Shown here: in pieces, positions 20,511-27,664 of the stretch
Numbering within the stretch: the stretch's first letter is position 1
Layout: each line of letters begins with the position of its first letter
Source of the DNA: Enterococcus asini ATCC 700915
Lineage (GTDB): Bacteria > Bacillota > Bacilli > Lactobacillales > Enterococcaceae
NCBI RefSeq assembly: GCF_000407365.1
Contig: NZ_ASVU01000001.1
Location: 1 to 64,000 of the forward strand
Direction of reading: 5' to 3'
DNA length: 64,000 nt
The notes under the pieces: generated by a model
Databases searched by the model: none
Told to the model about the DNA's origin: nothing
What the model saw: the letters and a program-made list of their open reading frames with translations, nothing else
Program-made: the position numbers and the translations under genes

Positions 20511-21098
20511 TCACTCATCATCAAAATAGATTGTCGCAAACCATTTATCCGGGTTCGGCTCCCATTTTTCAAGCTTTAGATCCCTAATCAAAGTTGCTGC
20601 TTCACGATCCCCTTGCTGAAATACTTTTGCCTGTGCTGGGTCAACGGTAAAAACTAGCTCATCTCTCAAACAACCTAAAGGCGTTGGCTCATAACTTTTA
20701 AGGAACAACTTCCCCATAATCAGATTAAACTCCGGCAGATTATCTAGGCGCTTTTTATCATATACCTTGGCTATTTCATTAAAAGCAACTTGAAATTTAG
20801 CCTCTATCTTTACTCGCTTTCTTGTGTAGCTGAGTGTATCCATCTCATTGAGTTCCGCCATCGTCTTATCAGTAGCCGGTTCACTGCTAAATGGCTTGCC
20901 GTAAACAGGGCTTACCACTCGATTTCTGACGTGTGTAACATACTTATCCGCAAGGAAGGCTACATCATCTTTATCTAGCTTTTTAAGGGCATTAAAGAAG
21001 ATAGTTGCCGCCTTGGTGTCCCACTCAGTCAACTCGCCGGAAAGCTCCGCAAAGCCTTGCCATAGCCTCAAATAATGTTTTGTTTGCCAAACGTTCAT
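20511..21098 (-). CDS. Hypothetical satellite protein (last gene of the late array)
   Basis: 195 aa, no domain recognised. Predominantly helical in its first 125 residues, with LDKDDVAFLADKY and a basic YTRKRVKIEAKFQVAFNEIAKVY stretch near 97-119; the C-terminal part is mixed. Its ATG overlaps the stop of the upstream gene (ATGA), so the two are coupled. Position at the distal end of the leftward array is where many PICIs carry helper-interference or accessory genes; this is inference only. Confidence 0.75.
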   Translation of the reverse strand: MNVWQTKHYLRLWQGFAELSGELTEWDTKAATIFFNALKKLDKDDVAFLADKYVTHVRNRVVSPVYGKPFSSEPATDKTMAELNEMDTLSYTRKRVKIEAKFQVAFNEIAKVYDKKRLDNLPEFNLIMGKLFLKSYEPTPLGCLRDELVFTVDPAQAKVFQQGDREAATLIRDLKLEKWEPNPDKWFATIYFDDE

Positions 21099-21583
21099 AA
21101 TGCAAACACCTCCGCCATTGTTGCTACATCGTTCAATACATCACCGGAAAGCGTGACTTGCTCCGGTTCAGGCTCCAACCGCTCTCTAAAGCAGATAGCC
21201 GTCTCGATTTCACGAATTTCACTGAGTAGCGAGCTACATTTTTCCTCTGAAATAGATACCACTTTATCCTCGATATACTTCGCTTTAAAACATCTTACAT
21301 CCGTTTTAGGTAAACATGCCAGGTAGGCTTTAAAGTGCTTCAAACGGTAACTGTTGCGCTCTATACTTCGCTCTATCAAGTCGATTCGCTCATACAAAGT
21401 AATAATTTCCTTATCTGGCCTAAACCCGACTGGTACAAGCCCTTGCGCTGTATAACTCACATGCGTGTTCATAGACTGCTGGTAGAATACCCGGCGTTCG
21501 TTTTCCAGGCGATACTTCAGTTTATATAGCTTCTTTTCCAGTTTGAAATATTGTTGAATAATCAACTCGTCCATTATATCCAC
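21095..21583 (-). CDS. Hypothetical coiled-coil satellite protein
   Basis: 162 aa starting with GTG at 21583, 7 nt after AGGAGG. Residues about 5-40 and 60-85 are strongly helical and charged (KLEKKLYKLKYRLENERR; LYERIDLIERSIERNSYRLKHF), and an EEKCSSLLSEIREIE helix follows. No family recognised. It overlaps the downstream gene by 4 nt. It could be a structural or regulatory partner of that product. Confidence 0.75.
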   Translation of the reverse strand: MDIMDELIIQQYFKLEKKLYKLKYRLENERRVFYQQSMNTHVSYTAQGLVPVGFRPDKEIITLYERIDLIERSIERNSYRLKHFKAYLACLPKTDVRCFKAKYIEDKVVSISEEKCSSLLSEIREIETAICFRERLEPEPEQVTLSGDVLNDVATMAEVFAL

Positions 21584-21654
21584 GCCAAGGCCTCCTACCT
21601 GCCAAATTACATAGAAAGAGGCAACCGATTACGCAGCCACCCCTAACAATCCTT

Positions 21655-21855
21655 TTACACTGGAGATAAATTGAAAGCTTTCTTGCCCTGAGGCGTATCT
21701 TCTGATTCAAACTCAACTGATTGCGCCTTCTCTAACTTTCTATATCCAGGCATAATAATTCCGGTATGATGGATAAAATACTCATGTCCATCATCACCAG
21801 CGATAAATCCATACCCTTTCTGATCATTAAACCAAATTACTTTCCCTTTGATCAC
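21655..21855 (-). CDS. Cold-shock-domain protein encoded on the satellite
   Basis: 66 aa, single cold-shock domain: GKVIWFNDQKGYGFI contains RNP-1 (KGYGFI, residues 13-18), and EYFIHHTGI near residues 25-33 stands in for the RNP-2 region (FVHxS/T in canonical Csp). It differs clearly from chromosomal CspA-type proteins in the second half. GTG start at 21855 overlaps the TAG stop of the zinc-finger gene. Expected to bind single-stranded RNA or DNA; it could act as RNA chaperone or antiterminator for satellite or helper transcripts. Confidence 0.75.
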   Translation of the reverse strand: MIKGKVIWFNDQKGYGFIAGDDGHEYFIHHTGIIMPGYRKLEKAQSVEFESEDTPQGKKAFNLSPV

Positions 21856-21986
21856 TACGCTTTGCCTTCTTTCATTTTTCGGGACGCCCTATTTGCTTTT
21901 CCTTTGCATTGCTTACTGCAATATTTCCTATTTCCTCGGTTCGTACCAAAGGAAGTGCCACATACAGCACATGATTTCATTGGCAT
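21855..21986 (-). CDS. Small C4 zinc-finger protein
   Basis: 43 aa from ATG 21986 (MPMKSCAVC), 8 nt after AAAGGA. A CAVC...YCSKQC zinc-binding pattern (CxxC-x13-CxxxC) is followed by a strongly basic tail (KGKANRASRKMKEGKA), fitting nucleic-acid binding. Similar short zinc proteins are frequent in phages and satellites. Translation coupled to the cold-shock gene (shared G of TAG/GTG). Confidence 0.65.
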   Translation of the reverse strand: MPMKSCAVCGTSFGTNRGNRKYCSKQCKGKANRASRKMKEGKA

Positions 21987-22030
21987 TTTTTTATTCCTTT
22001 CTATATGAAGACACGGTTCGCGAGAAAAAA

Positions 22031-22115
22031 TGTACAATACGGCGGGAAGCTCGCTTGTGCGCTCTTTGACCTCCCTACCCCCCCCATGTCTTCACTGAAA
22101 AAATTTTGGCTAGCA
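22031..22115 (-). other. Candidate packaging (cos-like) region with C8/G8 tract
   Basis: Non-coding gap between two late gene pairs. It has an unusual C8 tract (22078-22085), flanking GC-rich segments (GCGGGAAGCTCGC, GCGCTC) and an A/T block (AAAAAATTTT), in an otherwise AT-rich island. Gram-positive cos phages often have GC-rich, G/C-tract cohesive ends beside the terminase genes, so this could be the site cut by a helper terminase. Alternatively it is merely the promoter region for the csp module. Not proven. Confidence 0.3.
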
Positions 22116-22158
22116 TCTAATACGAAACCCTTAAAGTATCAATACTTTTATAATTAAT

Positions 22159-22494
22159 TTATTTTTGGGTATTTTTATTTAACTCTCTCAACATTGCCTT
22201 CAAAGAAGCCTCTTGCTTCATTTCTTTTTCAGTCTTCAACCCCAGCACACTGAACTCATGTTCAACTTTTCCCATTGCTTTTTGTCTTTCGTAGTCGATA
22301 CTTTCGCGCTTCTCATTCTCTTTTCTAATACGAGAAGCTTCTGCGTTTTTGTTTAGTAACTTAGATAATTTCTCATTTTGCTTCTGTTGTTCTTCATCAT
22401 GATGATTAATACTTTCAAACATCGCTTTCTTTTGCTTCTCATTATTCGCTGCTGCTTTCGCTTTCAGTTCATCGATCCAGTTTAAATCAGCCAT
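22159..22494 (-). CDS. Hypothetical charged coiled-coil protein
   Basis: 111 aa, rich in Lys, Glu, Asn and Gln and almost entirely helical (AAANNEKQKKAM, EEQQKQNEKLSKLLNKNAE). No Cys. AGGAGG lies 8 nt upstream of the ATG, which overlaps the previous stop (TAATG). Composition resembles phage scaffold or head-assembly accessory proteins, but no family was recognised. Confidence 0.72.
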   Translation of the reverse strand: MADLNWIDELKAKAAANNEKQKKAMFESINHHDEEQQKQNEKLSKLLNKNAEASRIRKENEKRESIDYERQKAMGKVEHEFSVLGLKTEKEMKQEASLKAMLRELNKNTQK

Positions 22495-23033
22495 TAGAAT
22501 TCCTCCTCAAGATTTCGAGATACCGCCTCCACTTTTTCTTTTAAGAACCAACTATTAGACCTGGTCTTAAATTCCTTCATGTGTCCTGGTCGATTGTCTT
22601 TCAATATATCTTTTTGCAATATGCTATACAGACTTGAACCCTGGTTCATGTTAGATAAGACTTTTTCTGATATGGTTTGAAGTTCGTTCACAAGATTTCT
22701 TGCTCTTTCGTATAGCACTTCATTAGATAGTTCTGCTGCGTTATCAATTTCATCGAAGAGTTTCTTGCCTTCTTCTTCTGAAACAATAGGCTTTTTAAGA
22801 GTGTCATGCTGTCTCTTGTAAAAGTCTAATGAGTTTGATGCCGTCCAAAGTTTATCCTTTGCTTTATTGAATGCTTCAAGATTGTTTTCTACTTGCGCGG
22901 TCGCTGTTTCATCTTGTGCTTTATCAATCGCTTCTTGAGTTACTGCGATATTCTTGCTAGCTTCCATAAGACCATTTCTGTTTTCGTTTCGTAAACCTAC
23001 TAAATAATTTTCTAGTTGTTCCAAAGTTCTCAT
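22494..23033 (-). CDS. Hypothetical helical protein downstream of the TerS-like gene
   Basis: 179 aa from ATG 23033, 7 nt after AAAGGAG (an ATG two codons upstream touches the RBS). Long amphipathic helices, charged, no Cys. It sits between the TerS-like gene and another coiled-coil gene with overlapping or near-touching junctions, so it likely belongs to a packaging or capsid-redirection module. Function unknown; a scaffold-like role is a guess. Confidence 0.72.
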   Translation of the reverse strand: MRTLEQLENYLVGLRNENRNGLMEASKNIAVTQEAIDKAQDETATAQVENNLEAFNKAKDKLWTASNSLDFYKRQHDTLKKPIVSEEEGKKLFDEIDNAAELSNEVLYERARNLVNELQTISEKVLSNMNQGSSLYSILQKDILKDNRPGHMKEFKTRSNSWFLKEKVEAVSRNLEEEF

Positions 23034-23045
23034 GTTCATTCTCCT

Positions 23046-23360
23046 TTATTTTCTATTAAGACAAGCAACATCAAGTACATTTTGCGCACTTTTCAAACGC
23101 GATTGAGTAGATGCTTTCTCATCATTCATAACCTCTGTTAAAACGGCCACAGCTTCCTCTGACGCTCTTTTCAAGCATTCCGTCGTGTGATCCAATACCT
23201 TTTCTTTTAAAGCATGGTATTCACTTACAAAGGCTGGGTCTTTTAAGTAGTTATAGCCAGTCGTTCGATTGATTCCAGCTGTTGTGCAGGCTTCGTCAAT
23301 CGTTGAGCTTTCTAGTAATGCTTTTAAGAAGCGATCTTGCCGAATGTTAAGCTTTGGCAT
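23046..23360 (-). CDS. HTH protein resembling small terminase subunits (TerS-like)
   Basis: 104 aa. The N-terminal part (KLNIRQDRFLKALLESSTIDEACTTAGINRTTGYNYLKDPAF) is the helix-turn-helix seen in phBC6A51-type and other small terminase/HTH phage proteins; the rest is helical (TTECLKRASEEAVAVLTEVM). It is shorter than typical TerS (about 150-180 aa) and may lack a portal/TerL-contact domain. In PICIs a satellite TerS redirects helper packaging to satellite DNA. RBS AGGAGAG. First gene after an internal terminator. Confidence 0.6.
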   Translation of the reverse strand: MPKLNIRQDRFLKALLESSTIDEACTTAGINRTTGYNYLKDPAFVSEYHALKEKVLDHTTECLKRASEEAVAVLTEVMNDEKASTQSRLKSAQNVLDVACLNRK

Positions 23361-23412
23361 TTAGTTCACTCTCTCCTGTCGAATTTTGACTGTTTTTGTT
23401 GAAATGATTAAT

Positions 23413-23467
23413 AAAAAAAGAGGACACAAGAGCCTGTGACAATCGCTTGTCAGACTCTTCTATCCTC
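23413..23467 (-). terminator. Strong internal terminator/attenuator before the TerS-like gene
   Basis: Long interrupted hairpin on the minus strand, GAGGA.AAGAG.TGACAA pairing with TTGTCA.CTCTT.TCCTC (23420-23467), followed by seven T. It separates the early replication genes from the late block and also lies downstream of the promoter at 23506. Confidence 0.85.
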
Positions 23468-23505
23468 GGGTTCTTCCTCATAAGATACGTTATTCAACTA
23501 AGTTA

Positions 23506-23514
23506 ATTATACCA
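23506..23514 (-). promoter_or_regulatory. Extended -10 promoter candidate for the late module
   Basis: TGGTATAAT on the minus strand (TG two bases before a perfect -10, 23506-23511); no good -35. Transcripts would start near 23499 and meet the terminator hairpin about 30 nt later, suggesting a regulated leader. Confidence 0.45.
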
Positions 23515-23551
23515 TATTACAGCCGTTTATGGCGCATTATCACGTTGTTTT

Positions 23552-23698
23552 CTAGGCATTTTTATCCGCTAGAATATGTGACTCAATTACCACATATTGC
23601 ACAACTTTGCCATCTTTAACAATCAACTTCACTTCACCATATTTAGGAAGCTCCACCGTTTGAGATTGGCGGTTATTGTCGATATATACTTTATCCAA
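23552..23698 (-). CDS. Small hypothetical protein
   Basis: 48 aa. The start is set to TTG 23698 (LDKVYIDNN), because AGGAGGAG stands 6-8 nt upstream; a longer frame to 23776 would overlap the preceding gene by 59 nt without an RBS. The central LPKYGEVKLIVKDGKVVQYVVIE looks like a beta-hairpin and is reminiscent of DUF2292/YezD-like proteins, but the match is weak. Confidence 0.55.
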   Translation of the reverse strand: MDKVYIDNNRQSQTVELPKYGEVKLIVKDGKVVQYVVIESHILADKNA

Positions 23699-23717
23699 GT
23701 AACTCTCCTCCTGATTG

Positions 23718-23960
23718 CTAGTCTTGATACCAAATAGAAATGGTAGTCTCTGATTGAAAGTCCTCATTATCCCCAATAGCAGTCGTGCTTTGCTTAATGT
23801 GAAAGATCGCTCTATCCGGATTCTCTGCTAGAAACTCATTTACCATTTTTTCTAGGTCAGGTCGTCTCGGACTGGAACCTGGTACATACTGATAGATTGG
23901 TCCTCCTGATCTAAATAGTTTCATCTTCATTGGGTTGGGTTTACCTGTAAAGTTGCTCAT
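23718..23960 (-). CDS. Hypothetical protein
   Basis: 80 aa, basic and Pro-rich N-terminus, then a helix (DLEKMVNEFLAENPDRAIFHIKQST) and a beta-like C-terminus ending in SIWYQD. No family recognised. Overlaps the preceding gene by 4 nt and has GGAGG upstream, so it belongs to the same transcript. Confidence 0.65.
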   Translation of the reverse strand: MSNFTGKPNPMKMKLFRSGGPIYQYVPGSSPRRPDLEKMVNEFLAENPDRAIFHIKQSTTAIGDNEDFQSETTISIWYQD

Positions 23961-24367
23961 TGTTCGTCCTCCAAAAAATGTTTTATCAATTCATCATCAA
24001 CTAACAGCAACGTCAAGAACCTATCATGCAGATTGGTAAACAGGGCATCTTCATGATCCGTCAGCTCTCGTTGTGTGGCTGTGTTATACAAGACTATCAG
24101 CCCCGATAAGTCCTCTGCCATCTCCTCATTAGTCAGGTAGTTCTCCCCGTCCACTACTGACTGTGCCAACATCTGTTGCCCCCATGCTACTGTTTCCTTT
24201 AGCCATTCAGGGTTAGATTCCATCATCTCAAGCACTTCCGGGGAAAAGGTGGAATAGTCCTTTGTTACCAATGCCACACTAAATGCCACCACGTTCATCA
24301 AGAAGCGTTCCATCATATCCACATAAGCTAGGTTCGGCTTCTTGTCTATCACTAGAAATTGTTTCAT
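23957..24367 (-). CDS. Hypothetical acidic protein, first gene after the putative origin
   Basis: 136 aa, acidic and mainly helical (MMERFLMNVVAFSVALVTKDY, EEMAEDLSGLIVLYNTATQRELTDHEDALF). No domain recognised. RBS AGGAGG 6 nt before the ATG. Its position between the origin and the late terminator is conserved in replication modules of some satellites, but no role is claimed. Confidence 0.65.
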   Translation of the reverse strand: MKQFLVIDKKPNLAYVDMMERFLMNVVAFSVALVTKDYSTFSPEVLEMMESNPEWLKETVAWGQQMLAQSVVDGENYLTNEEMAEDLSGLIVLYNTATQRELTDHEDALFTNLHDRFLTLLLVDDELIKHFLEDEQ

Positions 24368-24410
24368 CTGATTCCTCCTGTCAATTATTGTTCATTCTTT
24401 ATCTGCCTTG

Positions 24411-24618
24411 TGTCACTATCCTGTTCCAAACAACCGTTGATATACCGGCGATTGTCACTAATGTCACTAATTCTGCTCCACTTCTTTTATATATAAAATA
24501 AAATCAATACTACCTCTTTTTTTATTTTCAAAAGAATTGAGTAAACTTAATGACATTAGTGACAAAGTATTGGTACATAAGGGTTCTTTATGGACGAAGT
24601 AATGACAATTTAGTGACA
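24411..24618. other. Candidate satellite replication origin
   Basis: Five copies of an octamer: TGTCACTA at 24411, 24453 and 24462, and its inverse TAGTGACA at 24557 and 24611. Copies point in opposite directions on the two sides of an AT-rich core (about 24481-24545, with TTTTATATATAAAATAAAAT). It sits directly downstream of the helicase gene. SaPI origins have the same design: short repeats flanking an AT-rich melting region beside rep. No genes in this 263 nt gap. Confidence 0.7.
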
Positions 24619-24630
24619 CAACACGAACAT

Positions 24631-26220
24631 TTAATCACTTAAGATTCGATACGTTGAGATTAGTTTTAACCCGATATATCGAGGTGTATGTTGACCACTA
24701 TCATTAAAACCTTTTGTGTTTCTGCTTTTTGGTACTTTGCATTTATCCTTCAAATATTTAGTTAGTTCTTGAGTTGACTGTGCTTTGTAACCATTACAGG
24801 AACAAAACGCTCTGTACTCAGCAGCAACCGTTTTTGCAATTTCCCCTCTAGTTTCAGCGCTGTCAACCTCGCAACATTCAAACAAGAATTGGGCTATCCG
24901 GTCATTGTCAAATAACCATTCGGCTTTCGTATCTGCCATTGCCTTTGAACGTGTGAAGTTAGCCTTCTTACCGTTAAATATTTTTTTGAACTCCTGTATA
25001 CACTGATAAACAAAACTAGCTGATTCTTTTTCTATTTCATCTAAATCTTGGCTATCCCAAAATTTAGCCCCTTCTAATCGTTGGTTGCCAATAGTGATTG
25101 GGACAACGGTTAAACGGTCAGCAAAACCTGGACTCATATCTTTAAAATGAAAGAACTCGTTCATGCTGAAAATATGCTTAGAGTGGCTTACAAAGGTGAA
25201 CCCTTGGATTCCTTTGAACTCACCCCGGACAGCATCGCCACCAGTTAACTGTTTCAAAATACCTGTCTGACTAATGTAATCCTTATCAATATCCCCACTG
25301 ACGTTTAAAGCTTTCCCCAGCAATTCAACAACGGCAAACTTATCTGTGGTCAACATTTGCGGAGTTAGTGCTGTACGATTTTCTTTAGTGATATAGTATT
25401 CAGCCATCATATTCAAAAAACTAGACTTCCCTTCTCCACCTTTCCCATATAAGAAAACTAAGTCTTGTGCTGGGGCATGGCTTCGATAAAAGGTATATCC
25501 AATAAACTGCTTCATGAATAAGGCGGCATCACCAAAGAAATCATGGAAAAATTTGTCTGTCGCTGGTGTCGGTGTTCCGGTCATATCCAATTCATAGTTG
25601 TAAGAAATCAATATGAAATTATCGGGATCGTGGGCCTTCATCTCATTGGTGAGAATATTGTACGTCCCATTTTTAAAGGGAACCAATGCCGGATTGCTTT
25701 CCTCAAAAGGTGAACGGTTGGAATAAGAAGGATCATACGTTTTCTGTTTTACATAAGTCTTGACCGGTGATATATATCTTTGGTCATAGTAGCCCCACGC
25801 TTGCAGTTCTTCGAGACAGATTTTCTCTGTAAAGGAAATCATCTCATTCTTACCAAAGTACCGCCAAGCGCCTTTCAACGGCTCATAGACAGCCCCTTCT
25901 AACAACTTAGGAAATCGCAACAAATGATTCTTTTTGATAATCATATCGCCCATTTTTTCGTGATCAAAGTAATGGTCAATTGAAAATTTATCTGAATCTT
26001 TTTGGTTCACTTCAACCGTACACATAAACCAATCTGGAGAAATGTTGTTCAATTCATCAACCATTGCTTGGGCAATACCAACGTCTTTGCTTTCAATTTC
26101 TTTGATTGCCACACGCAAATTTAACGGTGTTTTGCCAAAGTAACTGTTTTTCTTTTTTTGTTGTACCGTGTGCCTAATGGCGATTGTGTCTTTTAGTACC
26201 GAATCGCTTATACTACTCAA
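24631..26220 (-). CDS. P4/D5-family phage replication helicase
   Basis: 529 aa. Superfamily 3 ATPase core: Walker A GKGGEGKS (259-266), Walker B region LNVSGDID (305-312), then FKGIQGFTFVSHSKHIFSMNE with the family's sensor Asn and a C-terminal winged-helix part. The N-terminal 150 residues form a D5_N-like segment. Starts with TTG at 26220, 9 nt after GGAGG, overlapping the PrimPol stop (TTGA). Likely the satellite Rep protein that melts and unwinds the adjacent repeat-flanked origin. Confidence 0.85.
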   Translation of the reverse strand: MSSISDSVLKDTIAIRHTVQQKKKNSYFGKTPLNLRVAIKEIESKDVGIAQAMVDELNNISPDWFMCTVEVNQKDSDKFSIDHYFDHEKMGDMIIKKNHLLRFPKLLEGAVYEPLKGAWRYFGKNEMISFTEKICLEELQAWGYYDQRYISPVKTYVKQKTYDPSYSNRSPFEESNPALVPFKNGTYNILTNEMKAHDPDNFILISYNYELDMTGTPTPATDKFFHDFFGDAALFMKQFIGYTFYRSHAPAQDLVFLYGKGGEGKSSFLNMMAEYYITKENRTALTPQMLTTDKFAVVELLGKALNVSGDIDKDYISQTGILKQLTGGDAVRGEFKGIQGFTFVSHSKHIFSMNEFFHFKDMSPGFADRLTVVPITIGNQRLEGAKFWDSQDLDEIEKESASFVYQCIQEFKKIFNGKKANFTRSKAMADTKAEWLFDNDRIAQFLFECCEVDSAETRGEIAKTVAAEYRAFCSCNGYKAQSTQELTKYLKDKCKVPKSRNTKGFNDSGQHTPRYIGLKLISTYRILSD

Positions 26221-27131
26221 TAAAGGTTTCCTCCTTTCTCGGCATGGTTTTTAATTCTGGAATGAAAAATGGTATCCAGCTCCTTTTGATCTAATGGTTC
26301 TGGAAAAATTTCTAAGTTGAAATTAATTGCTCCCATCACTTTAGCAATCGTTTCAATTGGTGTATCAACACTTAGCATTTTATCTACCATCTGCCGCCAC
26401 CAAATGTTTCGATTCCCAACGGTTGCCCCTTCAAACAATTGTTCCAGGAAAACGCCTGTATATTTTTGCTTGCCGGAACTATTGGTTGTATAGCTACTTG
26501 TTTTAGGTAGGCGCTGTTTTTTTTGTGCATCTACCCACTGTTGAGAATTAGTAATCCTATGAAGGAACTTATCAACTGGAACAGGTTTAAATCCATCGTG
26601 GAAAATACGTAAATTATCACTGCTAAATTCCGTAACGATAGGCAAGCCTTGACCCTGTGACCACGTTTTATTACTTTCATCAAATTCAAACTTAACGGCC
26701 AGATCTAAGCAAAGCCCAAACAGCAACTTCTCGTATTCCTCACGACTTACTGCACGATCCAATTCAAGAACCAATCGATAACGGATATTATCCGGCTTGT
26801 ATTTCAGGGTTGGATATAAGCAGTAATTGACGGCTTTTAGCTTGTCCGTTATCTTCCCTAAAAATTCGGATTCTGTTTCTTGGACATCATCAAAATCAAT
26901 AAAGAGTAGCGAACGACTAACCAAATTTGTATTGTTACGCTTTAAGTCCCCAAGGATAGTACCAGCGATAACTATCAGCATTTGTTGTGTTTTAATCTTT
27001 AGTTCTTCGTCTTTGTCTTTTGGATAAGGAAGGCGCTGGGCCTTGCACGTTTTAAAGAAATCAAAATCACGATCAATATTCTTTACTTCGTGCATTGGTT
27101 CCAACGTTTTCACTATATTTGTATAAATCAT
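26217..27131 (-). CDS. Primase (archaeo-eukaryotic primase/PrimPol-like)
   Basis: 304 aa. The motif LLFIDFDDV (residues 75-83) supplies the hhhDhD metal-binding acids Asp79 and Asp81; RYRLVLELDRAV near 136-147 is in the place of the later AEP strand. The C-terminal region (about 215-300) is helical, as in primases that precede P4/D5 helicases. GAGGAGGGG RBS. Coupled by a 4 nt overlap to the helicase gene; together they form the replication unit. A third catalytic acid was not assigned. Confidence 0.75.
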   Translation of the reverse strand: MIYTNIVKTLEPMHEVKNIDRDFDFFKTCKAQRLPYPKDKDEELKIKTQQMLIVIAGTILGDLKRNNTNLVSRSLLFIDFDDVQETESEFLGKITDKLKAVNYCLYPTLKYKPDNIRYRLVLELDRAVSREEYEKLLFGLCLDLAVKFEFDESNKTWSQGQGLPIVTEFSSDNLRIFHDGFKPVPVDKFLHRITNSQQWVDAQKKQRLPKTSSYTTNSSGKQKYTGVFLEQLFEGATVGNRNIWWRQMVDKMLSVDTPIETIAKVMGAINFNLEIFPEPLDQKELDTIFHSRIKNHAEKGGNLY

Positions 27132-27282
27132 CGTTTCCCCTCCTCACTTCGTACTCGTCCCATTCATTCCACAAAATCGCCACCACTGAAAACAACGTCA
27201 GCACCTTCACTACCATTGGGGCAAAGCCAAAACCTAAGCCGGCTACTACCCCTAGCGTAAACAGATTGAATTTTTTATTCAT
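27073..27282 (-). CDS. Small membrane protein overlapping the primase start
   Basis: 69 aa from ATG 27282, 8 nt after GAGG (a GTG at 27291 is less well placed). Two hydrophobic segments (about 6-20 and 24-40) and a charged C-terminal tail. Its last 19 codons overlap the primase RBS and start in another frame (59 nt). Unknown role; membrane proteins in satellites may be superinfection or interference factors. Confidence 0.5.
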   Translation of the reverse strand: MNKKFNLFTLGVVAGLGFGFAPMVVKVLTLFSVVAILWNEWDEYEVRRGNDDLYKYSENVGTNARSKEY

Positions 27283-27292
27283 CGTGGCCACC

Positions 27293-27535
27293 TCAATCCG
27301 GGCAAATCTCGTTTGAGATACGTTGAATATCTTTCTCTAGGATTTTAAGACTATCGCCAATTTCACCAAGTAGCCCACTATTAATCTGGTATTTCAAAGA
27401 AAAATCATCACCGGTCACTCTGGCGTATTCCACCGTTTCAGCCAATCGCTTCAATACCTTTGCTTGTTGGGATAGATTGGTTAGCTCAACCACATATTTC
27501 ATTAAATCGTCATTTGTTAATTTTACTGTTTTCAT
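27293..27535 (-). CDS. Hypothetical small helical protein
   Basis: 80 aa from ATG 27535 (MKTVKLTNDDLMKYVVELTNL), 7 nt after GGAGG. Entirely helical prediction by eye, with LEKDIQRISNEI near the end. No family recognised. Its 5' end overlaps the 3' end of an upstream 50-codon gene by 26 nt. Confidence 0.65.
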   Translation of the reverse strand: MKTVKLTNDDLMKYVVELTNLSQQAKVLKRLAETVEYARVTGDDFSLKYQINSGLLGEIGDSLKILEKDIQRISNEICPD

Positions 27536-27662
27536 GGTGTTTTCCTCCATTTTCTGTTATCATGGAGTTAAGAAAAAACGGCTGTAAATTACCGTTGTGA
27601 TAGCCTTTAACGTTCGCTTTGGTCGGTGGAATCGTTAAGGCTTTTTTTCTTACTCCAATCAT
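27510..27662 (-). CDS. Small satellite protein (50 aa)
   Basis: MIGVRKKALTIPPTKANVKG start, 50 aa, basic. The ATG at 27662 follows CAGGAG by 9 nt and lies 2 nt after the stop of the upstream gene, so translation is likely coupled. The gene fills what would otherwise be a 130 nt gap in a tightly packed operon. No family recognised. Confidence 0.55.
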   Translation of the reverse strand: MIGVRKKALTIPPTKANVKGYHNGNLQPFFLNSMITENGGKHHENSKINK

Positions 27663-27664
27663 GA

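Noticed and set aside
24411-24618. CRISPR array
   Set aside because: The repeats are 8 bp, unevenly spaced and in both orientations; no array-like repeat/spacer structure was seen anywhere in the window.
27573-27650. Hairpins with T-run that look like a terminator inside the early satellite operon
   Set aside because: A 50-codon gene with a strong RBS runs through the region, its neighbours are packed on both sides, and the stem is short; a terminator here would cut off the replication genes.
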